Assembly: GCA_003554665.1 (NCBI GenBank)
Contig: PWGY01000031.1
Span: 1-21,797, forward strand
Length of the DNA: 21,797 nucleotides
Direction of reading: 5' to 3'
DNA from: Bacteroidales bacterium
GTDB taxonomy: Bacteria > Bacteroidota > Bacteroidia > Bacteroidales > UBA7960
In this document: positions 15,401 to 21,797 of the stretch, piece after piece
How the letters are laid out: each line of letters begins with the position of its first letter
How positions within the stretch are numbered: position 1 is the first letter of the stretch
The notes under the pieces: generated by a model
The model's database searches: none
Seen by the model: the letters and a program-made list of their open reading frames with translations, nothing else
Told to the model about the DNA's origin: nothing
Program-made: the position numbers and the translations under genes

Positions 15401-15846
15401 AGCTTGAAACAGACCTTGAGCTTATGATCCCCAGTGAATATGTGTCAAATATTGAAGAAAGATTGCAGCTTTACAAAGAACTGGATAGTGTGGAAAACGA
15501 AACCCAGCTGCAGACATTTGCCGAAAAAATGGAGGATCGTTTCGGTCCGCTGCCCAATCCGGCAAAAGGCTTGTTGCAGGCAGTGAGACTACGCCGCAAG
15601 GCCCAATCCCTGGGGTTTGAGAAGCTGATCCTGAAAACAGAAAAGATGATTGGTTATCTGCCTGGCAGCGATCATGCCGGATATTACCAGGGTGAAATTT
15701 TCGGTCGGATACTCCAATACGTGCAAAACCATTCACGCCAAAGCCGGATAAAAGAGCTGAACGGTCACCTTTCTCTAACCATTAAACAGGTAAAATCCGT
15801 GGGCGATGCTCTTGAGATCATTACAGGTCTTTCAGGATCTCACTGA
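12493..15846 (+). CDS. mfd: Transcription-repair coupling factor
   Basis: Mfd is a DNA translocase that removes RNA polymerase stalled at lesions and recruits UvrA for excision repair. The 1117-residue length is normal. The N-terminal UvrB-like region (residues 1 to about 330) includes FFFPSSYKTPF and VIVTYPEAL-like segments. The RNA-polymerase-interaction domain starts near 438 (GDYVTHIDHGIGVF). The translocase has Walker A GDVGFGKTE at 586-594, the DEEQKFG box at 687-693, TATPIPRTLQFSLMGARDLS, and HQMRGRVGR at 855-863. A TRCF-type C-terminal domain follows. Upstream in-frame codons lie inside fbp. The GTG at 12493 aligns with the family start and leaves a 4-base gap to fbp, while the first ATG (12601) would cut off about 36 residues. 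Its end overlaps the convergent glmM by 26 bases. Confidence 0.95.
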   Translation: MLNSDKLLDLFRQDESFSALLDFLKQKAPSAANLKGMAGSSAAVLAAAAIRKINKPFLFLLSDRETAAYFFNDLESLLGERDASYENRNCFFFPSSYKTPFQSQEEDNAGILLRSEVVNRLVSDGKNTIIVTYPEALCENVISRKALKKNLVTITKGEQLSVDFLLEVLLEEGFERVDFVVEPGEFSVRGGIIDVFSFSNDHPFRIEIMGDQVESLRTFNTESQLSIEIQDKISILPDIHAMSQETRHTEFLLNSMPAATVVWSENIEVATDVIHEAFVSEKITEPQFIGAERFLREINSHLLVEFHRTTTPQNKGQTFTFNFSPQPNFNKHIELLRNNLEENTAKDLNNIILCDTPKQAERIRTIFETIRESEDGVLNFQHEILLMTLHEGFIDHQNKVACYTDHQIFDRYHRYRIRDKFPGKQALSIKALYNLKPGDYVTHIDHGIGVFSGLEKIEVNGRLQEAIRLIYKNQDILYVSIHSLHRVSKYTGKEGVAPSLHRLGSGAWSKLKNKTKKKVKDIAQGLIALYAKRREQKGHAFSADSYLQHELEASFMYEDTPDQEKATMDVKKDMESPHPMDRLICGDVGFGKTEVAIRAAFKAVSDSKQVAVLVPTTILALQHYYTFRERLRDFPCTIDYVSRFRTASQKKKALQAAKDGKVDILIGTHRLLSKDVRFKDLGLLVVDEEQKFGVSSKEKLKQLRVNVDTLTLTATPIPRTLQFSLMGARDLSYINTPPPNRYPIITEVHAFNEDLIRDAVNYEVSRGGQVFFVHNRVQNIAEVAEIIRRNCPDARVAIGHGQLDGSQLEKVMVDFIHGAYDVLVSTTIIESGLDIPNANTIIINNANHFGLSDLHQMRGRVGRTNKKAFCYLLSPPMSTLTEEARRRLKAIEEFSELGSGFNIAMRDLDIRGAGNLLGAEQSGFISEVGFDTYHKILDEAIGELKENEFKGVFSGGRESPEKVKQTADCQLETDLELMIPSEYVSNIEERLQLYKELDSVENETQLQTFAEKMEDRFGPLPNPAKGLLQAVRLRRKAQSLGFEKLILKTEKMIGYLPGSDHAGYYQGEIFGRILQYVQNHSRQSRIKELNGHLSLTIKQVKSVGDALEIITGLSGSH

Positions 15847-17215
15847 TGTCCTGCCTGACTTTTTCTGTAATATGATCTGCCTTGACAGGGCTGTCACTTT
15901 CTGAATAAAGACGAATGACAGGTTCCGTATTCGACAAGCGAAGATGGATCCACTCCCGGTCAAACCAGATTTTCAACCCATCGGTCCTGTCTATGGGTTG
16001 ACGGCTGTATTTTTCACCAAGTTTTTCAATGACCGCCGACAGATCAACATCGGCAGACAGCTCAATTTTATTTTTGGACATATAAAACTCAGGAAATTGC
16101 TTTTTCAGGCGGCTACAGCTTATTTTGCTTTTGGCCAGCCGGGTAAGAAAAAGTGCAATCCCAACGAGTGCATCTCTCCCGTAGTGCAAAGCCGGGTAAA
16201 TCACCCCACCATTCCCTTCTCCGCCAATCACCGCATTGTGCTCCTTCATGGCAGCCACTACATTTACTTCACCTACAGCAGAATAAAAATGCTCCCCACC
16301 AGACCTGGCAGTCACCTCAGCAAGGGCCTGGGTCGACGACAGGTTGCTTACCGTATTCCCCGGTGTATGAGACAATACATAGTCAGCCACAGCAACCAGG
16401 GTATATTCCTCGCCAAACATTTCACCATCTTCAGAAACAATGGCCAGCCTGTCTACGTCAGGATCCACTGCAAAGCCAAGGTGGGCTCCTTGGCTTACCA
16501 CCTCAGATGAAAGTCGAAGGAGGTGCTCCGGCAAAGGTTCGGGATTGTGCTGAAAACGCCCGGTGGGAGAACAATACACTTCAACCACCCGTTTTACCCC
16601 AAGTGCCTCCAGCAGCAAGGGAACAGCCACACCTCCGGAAGAGTTGATCCCGTCAACCACAATGGCAAACCCGGCCTCCCTGATGGCATCCGTATCAACA
16701 AGCGGAAGATCCAGTATTTTTTCTATGTGCATCTCCAGCAGGGTATCATTGGCCAGGTACTTACCAAGCTTGTCCACACTGACAAAGTCAAACGCCTGCA
16801 GGTCCATGAATTTTTGCATCTCCTCTCCCTGGGCAGCGGTCATGAACTCCCCTTTCTCATTGAGCAGCTTGAGGGCATTCCAGTTCACCGGGTTATGACT
16901 TGCGGTAATGATAATTCCACCCTGTGCCCCGTGATGCAGTACACCCAATTCAATGGTCGGCGTGGTGGAAAGACCCGCATCAATTATATCAATACCCATC
17001 GCCTGCAGTGTGCTTACCACAATTCCACTCACCAGCGGACCGGATAGCCTTGCATCACGACCAATCACCACTTGTATACGGTCGGTCTGGTGCCGTGACC
17101 TCAGCCACATTCCATATGCACCTGTAAACTTCATGACATCTGCCGGTGAGAGCCCCTCACCCGGACGTCCTCCGATGGTACCGCGAATACCCGAAATAGA
17201 ATGAATTAAAGCCAT
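15821..17215 (-). CDS. glmM: Phosphoglucosamine mutase (archaeal/Bacteroidota motif type)
   Basis: The enzyme belongs to the alpha-D-phosphohexomutase superfamily and most likely converts glucosamine-6-phosphate to glucosamine-1-phosphate for UDP-GlcNAc, feeding peptidoglycan synthesis. It has 464 residues. The phosphoserine loop is TASHNP at 104-109 (Ser106), the Mg2+ loop DPDVDR at 251-256, the sugar-specificity loop GEGNGGV at 332-338, and the phosphate-binding loop RLSNTEPVIR at 426-435. The GEGNGG loop is unlike the GEQSGH of typical bacterial GlmM and resembles the GEENGG of archaeal enzymes, so phosphomannomutase or phosphoglucomutase activity remains possible. The start is the ATG at 17215, about 25 bases downstream of a minus-strand -7 box. 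The gene is divergent from tamL and convergent with mfd. Confidence 0.87.
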   Translation of the reverse strand: MALIHSISGIRGTIGGRPGEGLSPADVMKFTGAYGMWLRSRHQTDRIQVVIGRDARLSGPLVSGIVVSTLQAMGIDIIDAGLSTTPTIELGVLHHGAQGGIIITASHNPVNWNALKLLNEKGEFMTAAQGEEMQKFMDLQAFDFVSVDKLGKYLANDTLLEMHIEKILDLPLVDTDAIREAGFAIVVDGINSSGGVAVPLLLEALGVKRVVEVYCSPTGRFQHNPEPLPEHLLRLSSEVVSQGAHLGFAVDPDVDRLAIVSEDGEMFGEEYTLVAVADYVLSHTPGNTVSNLSSTQALAEVTARSGGEHFYSAVGEVNVVAAMKEHNAVIGGEGNGGVIYPALHYGRDALVGIALFLTRLAKSKISCSRLKKQFPEFYMSKNKIELSADVDLSAVIEKLGEKYSRQPIDRTDGLKIWFDREWIHLRLSNTEPVIRLYSESDSPVKADHITEKVRQDISEILKDL

Positions 17216-17240
17216 AGCTTGTATAATAATTTTTCGAGCC

Positions 17241-17248
17241 CAAAGTTA
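17241..17248 (-). promoter_or_regulatory. Putative -7 box for glmM
   Basis: The minus strand reads TAACTTTG here, matching TAnnTTTG. A TTTC element (plus-strand 17266-17269) lies 17 bases upstream as a possible -33 box. The leader would be about 20 bases. Confidence 0.45.
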
Positions 17249-17298
17249 ATAATTATAAAGATCGGGAAATTTTACATGCGGTGTTTTTCTTTAATGGC

Positions 17299-17306
17299 TA
17301 AATTTG
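17299..17306 (+). promoter_or_regulatory. Putative -7 box for tamL
   Basis: TAAATTTG at 17299-17306 matches TAnnTTTG exactly. The -33 region is indistinct. It is downstream of the ATG codons at 17276 and 17294, so if real it requires tamL to start at the GTG 17339. Confidence 0.42.
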
Positions 17307-17338
17307 TATTGCGTAAGATCTTTCTCAACAACATTTCC

Positions 17339-19681
17339 GTGAACAGTTTCACCCTTTATAAGTATACGATATTTCTAACCGCTGTGATGTTATTCGGCGG
17401 TTGTATGCCAGCCAGGCATCTGTCTGAGGGTGAATACCTGCTGAGCCGCAACAATATTGAGGTACATGATGCAGAGATCGATCAGCATGAGCTGAGAAAT
17501 TACATCCGTCAAACCCCCAACCGTCGCATCCTGGGGTTTTACCGTTTTCATTTGAATGTGTACCAGCTGGCAGATCGCGGAGAGGAAAACCGCCTGAAGC
17601 GCTGGATGAAAAACACCATAGGGGAACCTCCTGTCATTTACGACCCCATTGCCGCTGACCAAACTGCCGAACAATTCAGACTGTTCCTTCAAAATAAAGG
17701 GTATTTTAATGCTGAAACAGGGTTCGAGGTTGATACCGTAAGAAACAGGGTTCGGGTAAATTACGAAGTAAAGGGCAATCAGCCGTATACGATCCGACAC
17801 ATTGATTACAATATACCTGATACCCAGCTGGCAGGGTTTGTATTTACCGATACCATTCATTCACTGATCAATAAGGGTGACCGATATGATGTGGAAACCC
17901 TTCAGGAGGAAAGGCAACGTATTACCAGGAATCTCAAAGATGAAGGCTTTTTTAATTTCTCGAGGGATTATATTTTTTTCCGGGTGGACAGCACACTGAA
18001 CAGCCAACAGGTAGATATTGAATTAATGATAGAAAACCCTGCAGACCGTGGAAGAAGCTTTGCAGGCGAAAACATGGGCCGCCCACATAAGAGGTACAAG
18101 ATCAATGAAATATATGTGTTTCCCGAATATACCCGTTTGCAACCTGATCAGGAGTTCACCGATACGACCCGTTTGCAGACCAACAACAACAAGCAGGAGC
18201 CGGTTTATACCTTTCTGCATAACGGGGAGATGAAAATCAGGCCCCAGACCATCGCCAATAACATTTTACTTGAGCAGGGAGAATATTACAGCCTGAGCCG
18301 GCATGAACTGACCCATCGCTATCTGGCAGGCCTCAGGAATTTTCGTTACATCAATATGCAGTTTGAAGAAGCTCAGGCCGAATCTTCTCCAGACAGCCTG
18401 GGGCTACTGAACATGCGGGTTGAGCTTACCCGGTCGCCAGCACATGCCTTCACCGTGGAGGCTGAAGGCCTTAATACGGCCGGAAATCTTGGAGTTGGTG
18501 CCAATTTCCTCTTCCAAAACAGAAATGTATTTCGTGGAGCCGAAATGTTGAATCTAAGGCTGAAAGGAGCCCTGGAAATGTCAGGCGAGTCAGGGGATAC
18601 AGATGTATTCCGGCGGCTGCCATTTAATACAGCAGAAATGGGAGCCGAAGTTTCCATCGATTTCCCTAAACTGTTGTTCCCGATTCGGATGGAGAGGCTT
18701 TCAAGAACCGCCCGCCCCCAAAGCACAATTCTCACCGGTATCAATTACAGGCATCGCCCGGATTATACCCGTTACATCCTGAACTTCAGCTATGGGTTTC
18801 AATGGAGCCAGGACAGCCGCCGGCAACACCAGCTGACACCCCTGGAGATAAGCTCCATCAAGATATTTAATGATTCCATTTTGCAGTCAAGAATCCCTGA
18901 AGCCAACCCACTGATCCTAAGCAGGTACAGAGACCACCTGATCGGAGGCCTGAAATACACTTACACCTACAGCACCCAGCAAATAGACCGGCAGGAAGAC
19001 TTCGTATATTTCAGGGGCAACTTTGAATCGGCCGGAAACCTTATGCAGCTGACTGCAAGACAGCTGGATGCTTCAATGAATGAAGAGGGAAGCTACACCG
19101 TATTCGGCATCCCCTTTGCCCAGTATCTGAAAGCTGATGCAGATGTTCGCCTGTACCGGGCTATGGCTGAAGATAACACACTTGTTTTCAGACTAATGGG
19201 AGGCATCGGTGTGCCATACGGCAACCTCGACATTATGCCATTTATAAAAAGCTTTTATGGCGGGGGAGCCAACAGTGTAAGGGCCTGGAGCATATATAAC
19301 CTCGGGCCCGGCAGCTACGGATCTGCAGACAAACTACGATTTGACAAGTACGGGGATATTAAGCTTGAAGCCAACATAGAATACCGATTCCCTGTGTACC
19401 GTTACTGGAAAGGGGCTCTTTTTGTGGATGCCGGAAACGTATGGTTTCTGGAAAAGAACGAACAATTCCCCGGCGGAGAGTTCAACGCAGACAGCTTTTA
19501 TAAAGAAGTGGCCATCGGAGCCGGATTGGGTGTACGGCTTGATTTTAATTTCTTTTTGGTCAGGCTGGATGCGGCCTTCCCGGTCAGAGACCCGGGATTG
19601 GATCCCGGAGAAAAATGGATCGGACAGTTCCCCGGGTTCAGTGACTGGAATCTTAATCTGGGAATCGGGTATCCCTTCTGA
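17339..19681 (+). CDS. tamL: TamL-like lipid-anchored Omp85 (BamA/TamA family) outer membrane protein
   Basis: This is an Omp85 protein with POTRA-like domains and a C-terminal 16-strand-type barrel, carrying a lipoprotein signal. That combination is the Bacteroidota TamL, partner of TamB in outer-membrane assembly. From the GTG at 17339 the signal is 21 residues ending LFGG, with Cys22 as lipid attachment site. POTRA-like repeats cover roughly 30-420 (for example PYTIRHIDYNI, YKINEIYVFPEY), and the barrel follows, with the GGANSVRAW motif (VRAW at 647-650) and a terminal aromatic (GIGYPF). The frame is also open to ATGs at 17294 and 17276 and a TTG at 17219. These would give an unusually long N-region and precede the promoter-like box, so the GTG is my choice. 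No tamB is seen in the window. The helicase gene follows after one base. Confidence 0.85.
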   Translation: MNSFTLYKYTIFLTAVMLFGGCMPARHLSEGEYLLSRNNIEVHDAEIDQHELRNYIRQTPNRRILGFYRFHLNVYQLADRGEENRLKRWMKNTIGEPPVIYDPIAADQTAEQFRLFLQNKGYFNAETGFEVDTVRNRVRVNYEVKGNQPYTIRHIDYNIPDTQLAGFVFTDTIHSLINKGDRYDVETLQEERQRITRNLKDEGFFNFSRDYIFFRVDSTLNSQQVDIELMIENPADRGRSFAGENMGRPHKRYKINEIYVFPEYTRLQPDQEFTDTTRLQTNNNKQEPVYTFLHNGEMKIRPQTIANNILLEQGEYYSLSRHELTHRYLAGLRNFRYINMQFEEAQAESSPDSLGLLNMRVELTRSPAHAFTVEAEGLNTAGNLGVGANFLFQNRNVFRGAEMLNLRLKGALEMSGESGDTDVFRRLPFNTAEMGAEVSIDFPKLLFPIRMERLSRTARPQSTILTGINYRHRPDYTRYILNFSYGFQWSQDSRRQHQLTPLEISSIKIFNDSILQSRIPEANPLILSRYRDHLIGGLKYTYTYSTQQIDRQEDFVYFRGNFESAGNLMQLTARQLDASMNEEGSYTVFGIPFAQYLKADADVRLYRAMAEDNTLVFRLMGGIGVPYGNLDIMPFIKSFYGGGANSVRAWSIYNLGPGSYGSADKLRFDKYGDIKLEANIEYRFPVYRYWKGALFVDAGNVWFLEKNEQFPGGEFNADSFYKEVAIGAGLGVRLDFNFFLVRLDAAFPVRDPGLDPGEKWIGQFPGFSDWNLNLGIGYPF

Positions 19682-19682
19682 T

Positions 19683-21122
19683 ATGCAAAAAACCGACATC
19701 ATCCGCAGGATCAGTGCCGCATTCCCTTACCGGCAAACCAAAGATCAGGCATCCCTGACAACCCATCTGTCCGACTTTCTGACCGACAGTAACCCGGATT
19801 CTGTGTTTTTGCTGAAAGGCTATGCAGGTACGGGGAAAACCACCATTGTAAGCAGTCTTGTGAAGGTCCTGCCGGAATTCAACCTCAAAACTGTGCTGCT
19901 GGCCCCCACAGGAAGGGCTGCTAAAGTACTGGCAGGTTATGCCGGAAAACAAGCCCTCACCATCCACAAAAAAATTTACCGGATCCAGACCGCAGGTGAT
20001 GGTTCCGTACAAATTGTCCGGCGGGAGAACAAACACAGCAATACCATTTTTATTGCAGACGAGGCCTCGATGATCCCCGGGTCAGATACCACAGAGCGGG
20101 GAAGTTTATTCGGCAGATCAAACCTGCTGGATGACCTCATTGAGTATGTGTATAATCAGAAGAACTGCCGCCTGCTATTGATCGGTGATACAGCTCAGCT
20201 CCCACCCGTACATTCTGCGGAAAGCCCTGCACTGAACAAATCATTTCTGGAAGGACATTACCAGGTGTTTGTCAGAGAGTACGAACTCAGGGAGGTGGTC
20301 AGGCAGGCCAGGGACAGCGGCATCCTTTACAATGCCACAAAACTTCGTTATATGCTTGCCGGAAACACAAACGGTTTCCCGGCTTTACAGACAGATCGGT
20401 ACGGGGATGTGGTCCGCGTGCAGGGGCAGGAAGCAGCCGATGAGGTCGATAATGCATTCCTATCGGGGGGGAAGGAACAGGCGCTGATGATCTGCAGATC
20501 CAATAAAAGGGCCAACCTTTATAACCAGCATATACGGCAGCGGGTGTTGTTCATGGAAGACGAGATCAACGCGGGTGATCTGCTGATGGTCGTCAGAAAC
20601 AACTATTACTGGTTGCCCGAAACTTCAGAAGCCGGGTTTATTGCCAACGGTGATATCATGGAACTCAAAAGGATTCAGCGAACGGAAGAAATTTACGGAT
20701 TCCGTTTTGCTGATGTAACTGCCCGACTGACAGATTATCCGGACATGCCTGACATGGAGGTCAAGCTGATGCTTGATACCCTGCAGACGGAAACACCCGC
20801 CCTGCCCGAGACACATACCCGAAAACTGTTTGACGCCGTGGCTGAAGACTTCAGGGACATCCCGAATAAAAGAACCAGAATGTCTGCCATCAGGAACAGC
20901 CCCTATCTTAATGCACTTCAGGTCAAATACGCCTACGCAATGACCTGCCATAAGGCACAGGGCGGACAGTGGGAAAACGTATTCGTGGAAATGGGTTACC
21001 TTCCGGATAAAAAACCGGACATCGAATACCTTCGTTGGCTATATACTGCTTTTACCAGGGGGACGCAAAAAGTCTTCCTGCTCAATTTCGCGGATGACTT
21101 TTTCCTACCTGATAAACAATAA
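19683..21122 (+). CDS. RecD-like (superfamily 1) ATP-dependent DNA helicase
   Basis: This 479-residue protein is a compact superfamily 1 helicase related to RecD. It has a QTKDQ-type Q motif near residue 18, Walker A GYAGTGKTT at 46-54, and LLAPTGRAAKVL (motif Ia). These are followed by FIADEASMI with DEAS at 126-129 (motif II), LIGDTAQLPPV at 166-176 (motif III), ELREVVRQARDSGIL (motif IV), and near the end YAMTCHKAQGGQW (motif V) and RWLYTAFTRG (motif VI). It lacks the N-terminal extension of full RecD2 and is expected to act in DNA repair or recombination in the cytoplasm. Upstream in-frame codons lie inside tamL. The ATG at 19683, one base after the tamL stop codon, gives the right family length. 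Exact biological role unknown. Confidence 0.9.
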   Translation: MQKTDIIRRISAAFPYRQTKDQASLTTHLSDFLTDSNPDSVFLLKGYAGTGKTTIVSSLVKVLPEFNLKTVLLAPTGRAAKVLAGYAGKQALTIHKKIYRIQTAGDGSVQIVRRENKHSNTIFIADEASMIPGSDTTERGSLFGRSNLLDDLIEYVYNQKNCRLLLIGDTAQLPPVHSAESPALNKSFLEGHYQVFVREYELREVVRQARDSGILYNATKLRYMLAGNTNGFPALQTDRYGDVVRVQGQEAADEVDNAFLSGGKEQALMICRSNKRANLYNQHIRQRVLFMEDEINAGDLLMVVRNNYYWLPETSEAGFIANGDIMELKRIQRTEEIYGFRFADVTARLTDYPDMPDMEVKLMLDTLQTETPALPETHTRKLFDAVAEDFRDIPNKRTRMSAIRNSPYLNALQVKYAYAMTCHKAQGGQWENVFVEMGYLPDKKPDIEYLRWLYTAFTRGTQKVFLLNFADDFFLPDKQ

Positions 21123-21186
21123 ACCACGATAATAGATTATTCATTCGGACTCCGGCATATATTTTACGATCAGGTGTTTATATGTT

Positions 21187-21797
21187 ATGAAAGAAAAGCG
21201 AGAAAAAGTTATTATATACTAGCTCCTGGTGCGCCTTGCCGGAAACACCGTCATTAATAACAAACCCTGGGGAAGTATCACTGAAAATGGCTGCGGCAAG
21301 TTCAATGACCTGTCCGGACATTTTCTCAGGGAGATCGCCGGGCTGGGTGCCAGTCACATCTGGCTGACCGGGGTACCGGAACATGCAAGTTGTACGGCAT
21401 ACCCCGATCAGCAAATCCCTGCCGACAATCCGCTTGTGGTCAAAGGGCGGGCGGGATCCCCTTATGCCATCCGCGATTATTACGATGTATGCCCGGATCT
21501 GGCCACAAATGCGGATCGCCGTATGGAAGAATTTGAAGCCCTGATCGGGCGGTGCCATTCAGCCGGCCTGACCCCGCTGATCGACTTTGTTCCCAATCAC
21601 CTGGCACGCCATTACCGCAGCGATTGCAAAGAAGGAGTTGACAACCAGTTTGGCCGGCACGACAATACGCAGGTTACTTTCAGTTATGACAACAATTTTT
21701 ATTACCTGCCCGGTCAGGCCCTGAAATTACCGGAGGAAGTGTATCAGCACCCCACAAGCCGGCAGAGATCTTCTGCACCTTATTATGAAGAAATCCC
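21187..21797 (+). CDS. Alpha-amylase family (GH13) protein, 5' part, with in-frame TAG at codon 12
   Basis: The gene runs off the right edge. From the ATG at 21187 the frame reads MKEKREKVIIY, then TAG, then LLVRLAGNTVINNKPWG and a long open frame to the end of the window (about 203 codons). Recognisable segments are FNDLSGHFLREIAGLGASHIWLTG, KGRAGSPYAIRDYYDV, and the first conserved GH13 motif DFVPNH at 133-138. The latter two belong to the catalytic barrel of a Bacteroidota alpha-amylase subfamily. The stop codon sits in the first barrel strand, where the family has IYQ. Without it the gene would be intact. If the TAG is real, translation could only begin at the in-frame GTG at 21229, losing that strand. 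No lipoprotein or export signal is visible, suggesting a cytoplasmic enzyme. No good promoter or ribosome binding site was found. Confidence 0.8.
21220..21222 (+). other. In-frame amber codon interrupting the GH13 gene
   Basis: TAG at codon 12, between VIIY and LLVRLAGN. A single C-to-T change from CAG would produce it, restoring the conserved Tyr-Gln pair of the first barrel strand. It may be a true nonsense mutation, a population variant or a sequence error. Confidence 0.85.

Noticed and set aside
16153..17204. Several plus-strand open frames of 80-174 codons
   Set aside because: They are shadows of glmM, which is intact on the minus strand with all four active-site loops. The translations are low-complexity or lack motifs.
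21124..21186. Promoter or terminator between the helicase and the GH13 gene
   Set aside because: TATATTTT at 21158-21165 is one base off the -7 consensus and no -33 partner is evident. A 5-bp ATAAT/ATTAT repeat is too short to count as a terminator.
21220..21222. Genome-wide reassignment of TAG to Gln
   Set aside because: The symporter ends naturally with TAG at 4539-4541, and such reassignment is known in some phages but, to my knowledge, not in Bacteroidota chromosomes. A point mutation or sequence error is simpler.
21178..21558. 126-codon minus-strand open frame
   Set aside because: It is antisense to the GH13 gene. The plus-strand frame encodes conserved GH13 motifs through the same bases.

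Overview
This window is chromosomal DNA from a member of the Bacteroidota, most likely Bacteroidales or Marinilabiliales (the order is inferred). The evidence is a GldJ-like gliding/type IX secretion lipoprotein, a TamL-type lipid-anchored Omp85 protein, a phosphoglucosamine mutase of the archaeal/Bacteroidota motif type, repeated TAnnTTTG promoter -7 boxes, and start codons that mostly lack Shine-Dalgarno sequences. Gene density is high. No gene-free stretch exceeds about 125 bases, and I saw no tRNA, rRNA, CRISPR array, insertion sequence or phage gene.

Layout: (1) 1-2980, plus strand: the C-terminal end of gldJ, a terminator, then murF and anmK (peptidoglycan synthesis and recycling). (2) 3048-8241, plus strand: a sodium:solute symporter, a family III CoA-transferase with a triplicated 21-base start region, and a 2-oxoacid:ferredoxin oxidoreductase made of an alpha subunit and a fused beta-gamma subunit. 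This looks like an uptake-and-activation catabolic module and is the least conventional cluster here. (3) 8264-10043, minus strand: a nucleoside phosphorylase followed by a SirB1-type transglutaminase-like protein. (4) 10152-15846, plus strand: cinA, fbp (class I fructose-1,6-bisphosphatase) and mfd. (5) 15821-17215, minus strand: glmM, whose 3' end overlaps that of mfd by 26 bases. (6) 17339-21122, plus strand: tamL and a RecD-like helicase one base apart. (7) 21187 to the end: the 5' part of a GH13 alpha-amylase-family gene with an in-frame TAG at codon 12.

Most of the window is housekeeping: cell wall (murF, anmK, glmM), envelope assembly (tamL, gldJ), DNA repair (mfd, the RecD-like helicase), gluconeogenesis (fbp) and salvage (cinA, the phosphorylase). 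The points most worth following up are the amber codon at a position where the GH13 fold expects Gln, the symporter/CoA-transferase/oxidoreductase cluster with its unusually strong ribosome binding sites, the tandem repeat carrying three in-frame ATG codons, and a perfect 16-base palindrome in the divergent promoter region at 10044-10151.
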